Shown here: positions 1 through 7,822 of the stretch, piece after piece
Layout of the letters: each line of letters begins with the position of its first letter
How positions within the stretch are numbered: position 1 is the first letter of the stretch
Origin: Nonomuraea angiospora
GTDB taxonomy: Bacteria; Actinomycetota; Actinomycetes; Streptosporangiales; Streptosporangiaceae
Assembly: GCF_014873145.1 (NCBI RefSeq)
Contig: NZ_JADBEK010000001.1
Coordinates: 1,116,001 to 1,180,000 of the forward strand
Length of the DNA: 64,000 nucleotides
Direction: 5' to 3'
Notes under the pieces: generated by a model
Seen by the model: only the letters and a program-made list of their open reading frames with translations
What the model was told of the DNA's origin: nothing
Databases searched by the model: none
Position numbers and translations under genes: made by a program

Positions 1-63
1 CGTACCGCCTTTGTCGGGTATGAGGATGGGTGTGGTCCCTGGTCACACCGCCCGCTTGAGCAC

Positions 64-200
64 GTGCCCGGAAGAGGGCGGTGCGTCGGCCGCCAGCCGT
101 TCGTCGTCGACGGGGACCCTGTCCTGCTGAGCCGGCTCGTCACCAACCTCCTCGACAACGCGGTCCGCTACAACCGTCCCGGCGGACAGGAGGAACAGCG
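64..200 (+). pseudogene. Sensor histidine kinase fragment (N-box only)
   Basis: The frame reads VDGDPVLLSRLVTNLLDNAV followed by RYNRPGG. This is the N-box of a histidine-kinase ATPase domain, where the conserved N of LLDNAVRYN binds Mg-ATP. No H-box, membrane segment or G-boxes are present before or after it. About 45 residues survive, and the same open frame runs on into a sigma-factor tail, so two gene fragments were joined. The family call rests on this one motif. Confidence 0.55.
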
Positions 201-279
201 GAGTGATACATGTGACACGGAGGGGCCGGGGCTGCTCGTCCGAGTCGGCGGTGCAGGGGAGAACGGCTGCGCCACCGGC

Positions 280-330
280 GCGTACCACGTGCGCAATCCC
301 GAGAAGCCGTCGCGCATGGAGCGGGGAAAC
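280..330 (+). pseudogene. ECF41 sigma factor C-terminal tail fragment
   Basis: The residues YHVRNPEKPSRMERGN closely match the last residues of the intact sigma factor at 54828-55736 (YAVRNPEKLARMERET), including the NPEK form of the ECF41 NPDKL motif. At DNA level the stretch from gtgcgcaatcccgagaag through gcgcatggagcggg is almost identical to 55680-55715. It is fused in frame to the histidine-kinase fragment just upstream. It is most simply a leftover of a duplicated or recombined copy of that sigma gene. Confidence 0.6.
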
Positions 331-359
331 CGCCGTGAGCGCCTGAGGCCGGGACGGCC

Positions 360-818
360 TCAGGCGTGTTTGTCGCCGTGATGGGTGACGAGGCGGGTGA
401 GCAGGTCGATCAGGTTGCGCCGGTCGGCCGCGGGCAGAGGGGCGAGGAACTCGTCTTGGGCGGCGGCGAGTAGCCGGTCGAGGTCGGTGAGTTGGCTGCG
501 GCCTGCCGCGGTGATGGTGATGATGTTGCGCCGGCGGTCGTCCGGGTCGGGCGCGCGCTCGAGAAGTCGCCGTTCGGCGAGGTCGTTGACGGTCGCCACC
601 ATGTCGCTGCGGTCGATGCCGGTGCGGCGGCCGAGGGCGGCCTGGCTGGCGGGGCCGTACTCCTCCAGGGCGGCGAGCAGGGCGTAGTGGTAGCGCCGGA
701 CGCCGGCTTGGCCGAGCGCTTGGTCCACGAACCGGTTGGCGGTCTGCGCCGCCTGGTTGGTCAACCTGCTCGGCAGCGTACGCAGCCGCTGGGGCGGCGG
801 TCCCTCTGGCGTGTCCAC
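360..818 (-). CDS. MarR-family transcriptional regulator
   Basis: A 152-residue protein of typical MarR length. The winged-helix core runs over roughly residues 35-105, with recognition-helix region SQAALGRRTGIDRSDMVATV and the wing ERAPDPDDRRRN carrying the conserved DxRxR pattern. MarR proteins are dimeric, usually ligand-released repressors acting on their own and adjacent promoters. The gene is divergent from the FAD-linked oxidase at 1117. The intervening DNA holds three copies of a GTTGG-N5-CCAAC dyad, so autoregulation and control of the oxidase is the likely role. The inducer is unknown. Confidence 0.88.
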   Translation of the reverse strand: MDTPEGPPPQRLRTLPSRLTNQAAQTANRFVDQALGQAGVRRYHYALLAALEEYGPASQAALGRRTGIDRSDMVATVNDLAERRLLERAPDPDDRRRNIITITAAGRSQLTDLDRLLAAAQDEFLAPLPAADRRNLIDLLTRLVTHHGDKHA

Positions 819-837
819 GGGGACAATCTAGCAAATT

Positions 838-895
838 GTTGGCCGCACCCACGATTAGGTGTACTGTTGGCCGCACCAACGTTGGCCTGTCCAAC
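838..895. promoter_or_regulatory. Three GTTGG-N5-CCAAC operator copies
   Basis: Perfect dyads GTTGGCCGCACCAAC (866-880) and GTTGGCCTGTCCAAC (881-895) lie directly adjacent. A degenerate copy GTTGGCCGCACCCAC is at 838-852. They lie in the gap between the divergent MarR gene and the FAD oxidase, as expected for MarR operators. Binding itself is inferred. Confidence 0.65.
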
Positions 896-1116
896 ATTAT
901 CGGTTCATGCAGGGGTGATCTCTCATGCGCATCAATGACGTGGCCGGCGGCCAGACGACCCCCTGGAGGATCGCCGGCTCCATGGGGCGCTGACCCGGGT
1001 CGGTGGCCCGTCCGGCTCGCCGGCGCCATCGCGGCCGCGACCCTGCTGACCAGCTCTCCACCGCCCACGGGGGGCGGACGACCAGACAAAGTCCTTCGAG
1101 AAAGCGGATAACTGAC

Positions 1117-2841
1117 ATGCCGATGACGAAGCTCGCGGCCGACGCGCTCCAGACCCCCGTGGGAGTCTGGACCGGCCTGACGCAGCACGACGATCAGACC
1201 GGCTCCTTCACCATCTCGTTCGCGCCTGACGGAACAGTCGCGCTGCGCACTCCTCGCAGCGTGGGCACCGGCGTCTGGCGCGCGGACCGGCCCGGCCGGT
1301 TCTCCTACGAGCTCACCGAGCTTTTCCCGCACTCGCGCCGCCGGCAGATCAACGTCGAGGCTCGCCTTGAGGGAGCCGGATATCACGGGACCGGCACCGT
1401 CACCACCTCGGCGAACCGCCTCGCCGACGGGCAGGCGGCCTGGCACGACGTGGTGAGCCTGGGCGCGCGGATCCGGGGGCGCACGCTGTTCCCCGGTGAC
1501 GAGGGCTTCGAGGAGGCCTGCTCCGGCTGGTTGCTGACGGTCGAGCACCGGCCCGCGGCGGTCGTGGTCGCCGCGGACGCCGATGACGTGGCCGCCGCCC
1601 TCCGGTTCGCGGCGCAGGCGGGACGCCCGGTCGCGGTGCAGTCGACCGGGCACGGCAAGTCGGTGCCCGCGGATGGAGCCGTGTTCATCGCCACCGGGGA
1701 GCTGCGCGAGCTGTCGGTGGACCCGCGTGCCGGCACCGCGCGGATCGGAGCCGGGCTGCGGTGGGGCGAGGTGCTCACCGCGGCGGCCGAGCACGGCCTC
1801 GCGCCGCTGTGCGGCTCCTCCGGCCAGGTCGGGGTGATGGGCTACCTGACCGGCGGCGGCCTCCCGCTGGCCGCTCGTACGTACGGCTTCGCCGCCGACC
1901 ACGTCCGCTCGCTCGACCTCGTCACCGCCGACGGCCTGCTCCGCACCGTCTCGCCGGCCCTGGAGCCCGACCTGTTCTGGGCGGTACGGGGTGGCAAGAG
2001 CAACTTCGGTGTCGTGGTCGCGGCCGAGATCGAGCTGCTGCCGCTGCGTACCGTCTACGGCGGTGAGCTCCGCTACCCGGTCGAGGACCGCAGGCGCGCC
2101 GCCCACGTGCTCGGCTCCTACCTGGCCTGGGTCAAGGAGCAGCCGGAGGAGATGTCGTCCTCGGTGACATTGCTGCGCTTCCCTGACGTGCCGCAGTTGC
2201 CCGAGGAGTTCCGCGGCCGTTCGTTCGTCCAGGTGCGGCTGGTCTACGTGGGGGAGGAGGAGCAGGGCGGGCGGCTGGCGGAGCCGCTGCGTGCGCTCGG
2301 GCCGGACAAGGACACCTGCGACGCCCGGCCGTACACGCAGATCACCGAGATCTACCAGGACCCCAAGAACCCCGTCATGGCGCACCTGCGCAGCGCGTTG
2401 TTGCACGAACTGGACGACGAGGCCGTGGAGGAGCTGGTCTCGTTCATCGACCCGTCGGCACTCGGGGGGCCGTTCCCCGGCATCGAGCTACGTCACCTGG
2501 GCGGGGCTCTGAACCGGCCGCCCGGCCGCTCGCACGCGGTCAGCACCCAGGGCGCGGCCTTCCACCTGTGGATGCGGATGCCGGCTCCGGCCGAGCAGGC
2601 CGAGGCGGTGCGCAAGGTCGCCGACGAGGCGCTGGAACGGCTGCGGCGGTGGGACACCGGTGCCGTGCTGCCGGGGTTCCTGTTCGACCACGACTCGGCT
2701 CCCGAGCGGGTCAGGCGGGCCTACACCGAGGAGGACTACCGGCGGCTGGCCACGCTGAAGGCGAAGTACGACCCGACCCAGCTCTTCCGTATCAACCACA
2801 ACATCCCGCCGTCCGGCAACGGCGAGCGCACCCGATCCTGA
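1117..2841 (+). CDS. FAD-linked oxidase (BBE-like) with extra N-terminal domain
   Basis: A 574-residue flavoprotein of the berberine-bridge-enzyme/PCMH type. The FAD domain spans about residues 140-310, and the C-terminal BBE element ends in KYDPTQLFRINHNI. His179 in VQSTGHG sits where this family attaches FAD through histidine. The usual CPxVGVGGH cysteine is replaced (LCGSSGQVGVMGY puts Cys232 three places too early), so a second covalent FAD link is unlikely. Residues 1-125 are not part of the standard fold. They look like an all-beta, lipocalin-like module (GVWTGL, GSFTISFAPDGTVAL). The ATG at 1117 is chosen because the homologous sequence begins there; a weak GAGAAAG precedes it. It is probably controlled by the divergent MarR. 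Confidence 0.85.
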   Translation: MPMTKLAADALQTPVGVWTGLTQHDDQTGSFTISFAPDGTVALRTPRSVGTGVWRADRPGRFSYELTELFPHSRRRQINVEARLEGAGYHGTGTVTTSANRLADGQAAWHDVVSLGARIRGRTLFPGDEGFEEACSGWLLTVEHRPAAVVVAADADDVAAALRFAAQAGRPVAVQSTGHGKSVPADGAVFIATGELRELSVDPRAGTARIGAGLRWGEVLTAAAEHGLAPLCGSSGQVGVMGYLTGGGLPLAARTYGFAADHVRSLDLVTADGLLRTVSPALEPDLFWAVRGGKSNFGVVVAAEIELLPLRTVYGGELRYPVEDRRRAAHVLGSYLAWVKEQPEEMSSSVTLLRFPDVPQLPEEFRGRSFVQVRLVYVGEEEQGGRLAEPLRALGPDKDTCDARPYTQITEIYQDPKNPVMAHLRSALLHELDDEAVEELVSFIDPSALGGPFPGIELRHLGGALNRPPGRSHAVSTQGAAFHLWMRMPAPAEQAEAVRKVADEALERLRRWDTGAVLPGFLFDHDSAPERVRRAYTEEDYRRLATLKAKYDPTQLFRINHNIPPSGNGERTRS

Positions 2842-2861
2842 ACGCCGCGCCGACTCGGCTG

Positions 2862-2898
2862 GTCGGCCGTGCGGGTCCTCCTCATCCGCACGGCCGAC
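2862..2898. terminator. Bidirectional terminator hairpin
   Basis: A perfect 13-bp inverted repeat, GTCGGCCGTGCGG with CCGCACGGCCGAC, surrounds an 11-nt loop. It lies between the convergent FAD oxidase and MFS transporter. There is no T-tract, which is common for actinobacterial hairpins. Confidence 0.6.
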
Positions 2899-2920
2899 GT
2901 GGCCGGCCACCGCACCGCGG

Positions 2921-4345
2921 TCATGTCGCCGCGCTGAGCGGCGTCGCGATGGACTCCAGGCTCTTGCGCTCGGCCTTGACCCCGAACAGCAGCTCGACCA
3001 GCCCCGCCGCGATCATCACGATGCCGCCGATGGAGAACGCGAGCGCCGTGTCCCCGGGCACCCCGGTCTCGACCAGGGAGGCGAAGACGAGCGGGCCGGC
3101 GATGCCGCCGGCGGCGGTGCCGATCGCGAAGAAGAACGCGATGGCCAGAGCCCTGGTCTCCATCGGGAAGATCTCGCTGACGGTCAGGTACGCCGAACTC
3201 GCCCCGGCCGAGGCCACGAAGAGCACCACCGACCAGCACGCGGTCAGCGTGACGGCGGTCAGCAGGCCCTGGCTGAACAGCCAGGCCGTGCCCAGCAGGA
3301 GCAGCCCGGACCCGATGTACGTGGCCGAGATCATCGGGATCCTGCCCACGGTGTCGAAGAGGCGGCCGAGCAGGAGCGGGCCGAGGAAGTTCCCGACCGC
3401 GATGACGGCGAAGTAGTAGCCGGCATTCGTGTCGATCTTGAAGAAGGTGGTCAGGATCTGCGCGTACCCGAAGGTGATCGCGTTGTAGAGGAACGCCTGT
3501 CCGATGAAGAGCGACAGGCCGAGGATCGTACGTTTGGGATAGAGCGCCACCATCGTGTGGGCGATCCGGAGGAAACCGATGGACTTGCGCTGGTGCACGG
3601 TCACCGACTCCTTCGGCTCCGGCAGGTCGCCGCCGATCTGCCGCTCGATGCCGCCGACGATCTCCTCGGCCTCCTTCTCCTTGCCGTGGATGAACAGCCA
3701 GCGCGGGCTCTCCGGTACGTGCCGCCGTACCAGCAGGATCGCCAGGCCCAGCACCACGCCCAGGCCGAACGCGATGCGCCAGCCGATGTTCACCGGCAGG
3801 TCGCTCAGCAGCGGCACGGTCAACAGCGCGCCGCCGGCGGCGCCGAGCCAGTAGCTGCCGTTGATGATGATGTCGATGCGCCCCCGGTGGTGACTCGGGA
3901 TGAGCTCGTCGATGGCGGAGTTGATGGCCGCGTACTCGCCGCCGATCCCGAACCCCGTCATGAACCTGAACAGGAAGAACCACCACGCGTGGAAGGAGAA
4001 CGCGGTCATCAGGGTCGCCGCCAGGTAGACGATCAGCGTGATGAGGAAGAGTTTCTTCCTGCCGAACCTGTCGGTCAGCCAGCCGAAGAACAGCGCGCCC
4101 AAGCAGGCGCCGGCGACATAAAGCGCGGCGGCCAGGCCCGCGACCTGCGCCTGAGTGATCTCCAGGCCGCTGCCCGGCTTGGCGAGCTGCCCTGAGAGGT
4201 TGCCTACGATGGTGACTTCGAGCCCGTCGAGTATCCAGACGGTGCCGAGCCCTACGACGATCATCCAGTGCCAGCGGGACCAGGGAAGCCGATCAAGGCG
4301 CGCGGGCACTTTGGTGGTTATGGTGCCGGTTTCCACGTCGCTCAT
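2921..4345 (-). CDS. MFS transporter, sugar/metabolite porter type
   Basis: A 474-residue membrane protein with about 12 predicted helices. The A-motif GWLTDRFGRKK lies after TM2, RFMTGFGIGGEYAAI follows in TM4, and VPESPRWLF comes at the start of the central cytoplasmic loop. That set is characteristic of the sugar-porter/metabolite-H+ symporter branch of MFS (inner membrane, proton-coupled uptake or efflux). The substrate cannot be read from sequence. It lies 95 nt downstream of, and in the same direction as, the LuxR-type regulator, which may control it. Confidence 0.85.
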   Translation of the reverse strand: MSDVETGTITTKVPARLDRLPWSRWHWMIVVGLGTVWILDGLEVTIVGNLSGQLAKPGSGLEITQAQVAGLAAALYVAGACLGALFFGWLTDRFGRKKLFLITLIVYLAATLMTAFSFHAWWFFLFRFMTGFGIGGEYAAINSAIDELIPSHHRGRIDIIINGSYWLGAAGGALLTVPLLSDLPVNIGWRIAFGLGVVLGLAILLVRRHVPESPRWLFIHGKEKEAEEIVGGIERQIGGDLPEPKESVTVHQRKSIGFLRIAHTMVALYPKRTILGLSLFIGQAFLYNAITFGYAQILTTFFKIDTNAGYYFAVIAVGNFLGPLLLGRLFDTVGRIPMISATYIGSGLLLLGTAWLFSQGLLTAVTLTACWSVVLFVASAGASSAYLTVSEIFPMETRALAIAFFFAIGTAAGGIAGPLVFASLVETGVPGDTALAFSIGGIVMIAAGLVELLFGVKAERKSLESIATPLSAAT

Positions 4346-4440
4346 AAGCTTTTCTGGCTACCCGCGTTCTTGCCGGATAGGCGTTCTGGAGGAGTTTGTC
4401 GATCATGCAGGCGCGGGGCTCAGGGGGGACGGATGATGAT

Positions 4441-7128
4441 TCACCGATCGTCGGTGGATGACGCTACTCCGGCGAGTTCGGTGCGGTTGGCGACACCGAG
4501 CTTGGCGTAGATATGGGAGAGGTGGGTCTTGACGGTGCTGCGGCTCATGAACAGCCGTGCTCCGATCTGCGGGTTGTTGAGGCCGGCGGCGGCCAGCCGT
4601 GCCACGCTCAGCTCGGTCGGGGTGAGGCTGTCCCAACCGGCGGCCGGCCGGTCGCGGGCACCCCGGCTACGGCGGACGTAGGCGACCGCGTCGTCGAGGG
4701 ACAGCTCCGCGCCCGCCGCCCATGCCGTCGCGAACTCCTCACCGAGCCCCTGCCTGAGCCGGGCGAGCAGTTCCTCGTACTCGCGTCGTTCGGCCACGGG
4801 CCGGGGATATCCCAGGGCCGCGCGTGCCGCGGTGCTCGCCGCCAGCGTCCGCACCGCGTTCGGCGGGGGCAGATGCGCGGCGATCGCGTCCAGGCTGTCC
4901 ACCCAGAACGTGCGCAGTCCGTGGGCGACGCGAATGGTCAGCGCCTCGTGGTGCAGGTCGGGATCGCCGGTGAGATGGGCCTGTTGCTGCAGCACGTCCG
5001 CGAGGACGCGCGGCATGCCGAGCTTGGATGCGACGGCTGCCGCCCGGTCGAGCTCGTCGCGAGCGTCCTCGCACCGGCCGGCGCGTCGTAGGGCCTCTCC
5101 GTAACCGGCGTGCACCTGCGCCGCGAGGTAGGTCGGCGCGACGTGCTCGCTCTGGCGCACATCGTGCTCGAACCAGCGCAGCGCCCCGTCGAGATCGCCG
5201 CCGGCCACCAGCACCTGTGCGAGTGCCGCCCCCGCGCCGGGCACGAAGACGGCTGCTTCGGCGTTCTCCATGAGCAGCAGCAGCGGCCGCATCGCCTCCA
5301 GCGCCGCGCTCACGTCTCCGGACGCGGCGTGCGCCGCGGCCAGGGCAGCGCGTGCCATGCCGACGCGCAGGTAGTCGCCGAGCGGCTCGGCGAGTTCGAG
5401 CGACTGGCCGGCCAGGCGGCGGGCCTCGGCCGGCCGGCCGCTCGCGAGCGCTCCGCTCGACAGGTACGCCAGCGTGGTCGACGCTATCCCGCGGTGACGG
5501 TGGCGCAGGCCGTCGAGTGCCGTCTCCAGCAGCGGGCGGGCCTCGTCGTGCCGGTCCTGCAGCTGTCTGATCATGCCCTGCAGCGCCAGCTGGGCATGCC
5601 TGAACAACTGGTCGCCCGCGAGGTCGGCGGAGCGGGTCGCCTCGACGGTGAGGTCCCAGGCGGCGGCGAAGTCGGTGTAGAACCGGCCGACCGCGGCCAG
5701 CGAAAGGCACTGGCTGCGCAGGCTCTCGTCACCGTGCGCGGTGGCCAGTTCGAGCGCCTGCCGCGCCACGTCGTACTCCATGTCCAGCGGGCTCGTGGTG
5801 TCCGCGACCAGTGCCAGCCCGGTGAGCAGCCGCGCTTGCAGCAGTGATCGGTCCGACGGCACGCGGTCGATGGCGCGCCGCAGGAAGGCGATGCCCTCGT
5901 GCCCGTGCCGGTGCAGGTGCCACAACCACGACAGTTCGGCGGCGAGGCGGCGTCCCCTGCCGGGGTCGTCGGCGGCCAGCCCCCACTCCAAGGCGGCGCG
6001 CAGGTTGTCGTACTCACCCTCGAGCCGGGCCCGCCAGGCGTCGAGGTCGGCGGCCCGCGCGGGCCCGCCTGCGGCGAAGGCGAGGAAGTGGTCGAGATGG
6101 CGGTCGCGGACGAGGCCGGCCTCCCCGGCCTCACGCAACCGGTCAGCGGCGTAGTCGCGGATGGTCTCCAGCAGCAGGAAGCGGGAGACGCCGCCGCGGG
6201 CCTCTGCGACCACCAGCGACTTGTCCACCAGCCGGCCGATGCTGCCGAGCACGTCGTCGCGAGCGACGACTCCGCCCTGACAGATCGTCCGTACGGCGTC
6301 CAGGTCGAACCCGGAAGGAAACACCGCGAGGCGGCGAAACACCGCCCGGTCCTGCTCGTTGAGCAGGTCGTGGCTCCAGGCGATGGACGCCGCCAGGGTC
6401 TGCTGCCGGGCGGCGACGCCGCGGGGGCTGCGGACGAGCAGGCCGAAGCGGTCGTCCAGGCCGTGCTCGATCTGTTGTGGGGTGAGGGAGCCCAGCCACG
6501 CGGCCGCGAGCTCGATGGCGAGCGGGATGCCGTCGAGCCTGGAGCACATCACGCGGGCGGCGGCCTCGCCCGCCCGGTCCAGGCCGAACTGCTGCCGGAC
6601 CTGGCGGCCCCGTTCGACGAACAGCTCCAACGCCTCGTCCGGGGCCAGCGACGGCACCCGCCAGACCACCTCGCCCGGCACGGCCAGCGGCTCGCGGCTG
6701 GTGATGAGCACCGACAGCTCCGGGCACGACGACAGCAGCGCGCCGGTCAGCTCGGCGGCGCCGTCGATGACGTGCTCGCAGTTGTCCAGGCAGAGCAGCG
6801 CGTGGCGGCCGCGCAACTGGGCCGCCATCGACCGTACGGGGCCTTGGACGGGTTCGACGAGCACGCCGAGCCTCGCCGCGACCAGCTCGGCGAGTCGCGC
6901 CTGGTCGCCGGCGGCCGCCAGCTCGACCCACCAGACGCCGTCCGGCCGTCGCTCGACCTCGGTGGCGGCGAGCTGTGCGGCGAGCCGGGTCTTGCCGACG
7001 CCGCCGGGGCCGGTCAGCGTCACCAGCCGCTCGGTGTCCAGCAGCGCGCGCACCGCGGCCAGCTCGGACTGCCTGCCTACGAAGGTGGCGAGCTGGACGG
7101 GCAGGTCAGGGGGCATTTCGGACGTCAT
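4441..7128 (-). CDS. Large ATPase-type LuxR transcriptional regulator
   Basis: An 895-residue protein. The N-terminal NB-ARC/AAA-type ATPase has Walker A GPGGVGKTRLA (about 40-50) and a Walker B-like HALLCLDNCEHV (about 105-116). A long helical TPR-like middle (roughly 380-800) follows. A C-terminal LuxR/GerE helix-turn-helix (833-895) contains LTPTELSVARLAAAGLNNPQ and STVKTHLSHIYAKL. This is the actinobacterial SARP/LAL-like regulator architecture lacking a SARP domain; such proteins activate after ATP and ligand binding. The frame stays open upstream, but homology begins at MTSEMPPDLP, so the ATG at 7128 is used. The MFS gene follows downstream and may be its target. Confidence 0.88.
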   Translation of the reverse strand: MTSEMPPDLPVQLATFVGRQSELAAVRALLDTERLVTLTGPGGVGKTRLAAQLAATEVERRPDGVWWVELAAAGDQARLAELVAARLGVLVEPVQGPVRSMAAQLRGRHALLCLDNCEHVIDGAAELTGALLSSCPELSVLITSREPLAVPGEVVWRVPSLAPDEALELFVERGRQVRQQFGLDRAGEAAARVMCSRLDGIPLAIELAAAWLGSLTPQQIEHGLDDRFGLLVRSPRGVAARQQTLAASIAWSHDLLNEQDRAVFRRLAVFPSGFDLDAVRTICQGGVVARDDVLGSIGRLVDKSLVVAEARGGVSRFLLLETIRDYAADRLREAGEAGLVRDRHLDHFLAFAAGGPARAADLDAWRARLEGEYDNLRAALEWGLAADDPGRGRRLAAELSWLWHLHRHGHEGIAFLRRAIDRVPSDRSLLQARLLTGLALVADTTSPLDMEYDVARQALELATAHGDESLRSQCLSLAAVGRFYTDFAAAWDLTVEATRSADLAGDQLFRHAQLALQGMIRQLQDRHDEARPLLETALDGLRHRHRGIASTTLAYLSSGALASGRPAEARRLAGQSLELAEPLGDYLRVGMARAALAAAHAASGDVSAALEAMRPLLLLMENAEAAVFVPGAGAALAQVLVAGGDLDGALRWFEHDVRQSEHVAPTYLAAQVHAGYGEALRRAGRCEDARDELDRAAAVASKLGMPRVLADVLQQQAHLTGDPDLHHEALTIRVAHGLRTFWVDSLDAIAAHLPPPNAVRTLAASTAARAALGYPRPVAERREYEELLARLRQGLGEEFATAWAAGAELSLDDAVAYVRRSRGARDRPAAGWDSLTPTELSVARLAAAGLNNPQIGARLFMSRSTVKTHLSHIYAKLGVANRTELAGVASSTDDR

Positions 7129-7267
7129 GGCAGGGCTCAGTCTGCCATCGAAGCGTCGGCATCGGCCACCGGAGAGTCCTGGCCTCGGCCACCTGGCCGA
7201 TGTTCTGCTCAGCCGCCGGAGGCAGGCTTGCCGCAGCAGCCGAACCCGACGACCAGGGAGCGACGTG

Positions 7268-7804
7268 ATGGGATCTGTCATCGCCAGTATGTCCATGTCT
7301 CTCGACGGCTTCGTCGCCGGGCCGAACGACGAGGTGGACCAGGTGTTCGCCTGGTACGACGCGGAGCGGGCCGGTGCCGAGGTGTTCCCGCCCGGCGCGC
7401 TGGGCTCGCTGGTGTGTGGCCGCAGGCTGTTCGAGCTGACCAACGCGTGGGGCGGCAGGCATCCGATGGGCGCGCACGTCTTCGTCGTCACCCACAGCGT
7501 GCCGGACGCCTGGCCGCGCGAGGACACGCCGTTCACGTTCGTCACCGACGGTGTGGCCAGCGCGGTACGGCAGGCCAAGGATCTCGCTGGTGGCCGCGAT
7601 ATCGCCATCGCCACCCCCACCATCACCCAGCAGTGTCTCGACCTCGGACTGGTCGACCTGCTCGCGGTGGACCTGGTGCCCGTCCTGCTGGGAAAGGGCG
7701 TCCCGTTCTTCGCCGGACTCTCCAAGGGGCCGGTCGGCTTGGGCACCCCCACCGTCATCGAGGGCAAGGGCGTCACGCACCTGCGCTACCCGGTCCACCA
7801 CTGA
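7268..7804 (+). CDS. RibD C-terminal/dihydrofolate-reductase-fold protein (copy 1)
   Basis: A 178-residue protein starting at an ATG with a good SD (AGGGAG, 8 nt upstream). It begins with the family signature MSLDGFVAGPNDE and ends with the NADPH-fold strand LLAVDLVPVLLGKGVPFF. The family (COG0262-like) resembles RibD reductase and DHFR, but most members have no proven substrate. It is first in a close-packed run of five genes and divergent from the LuxR regulator. Two other intact copies occur at 9882 and 13285, and a truncated one at 30501. Confidence 0.85.
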   Translation: MGSVIASMSMSLDGFVAGPNDEVDQVFAWYDAERAGAEVFPPGALGSLVCGRRLFELTNAWGGRHPMGAHVFVVTHSVPDAWPREDTPFTFVTDGVASAVRQAKDLAGGRDIAIATPTITQQCLDLGLVDLLAVDLVPVLLGKGVPFFAGLSKGPVGLGTPTVIEGKGVTHLRYPVHH

Positions 7805-7822
7805 CACCCAAAAGGAGACATC

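Noticed and set aside
43..2406. A 787-codon open frame on the minus strand opposite the MarR and FAD-oxidase genes
   Set aside because: It is the antisense of two well-supported genes, rich in Arg/Gly/Pro, without a domain. Long shadow frames are normal at this G+C.
7129..7776. N-terminal extension of the LuxR-type regulator upstream of 7128
   Set aside because: The extra frame is low-complexity, lies antisense to the reductase gene, and family homology starts at MTSEMPPD.
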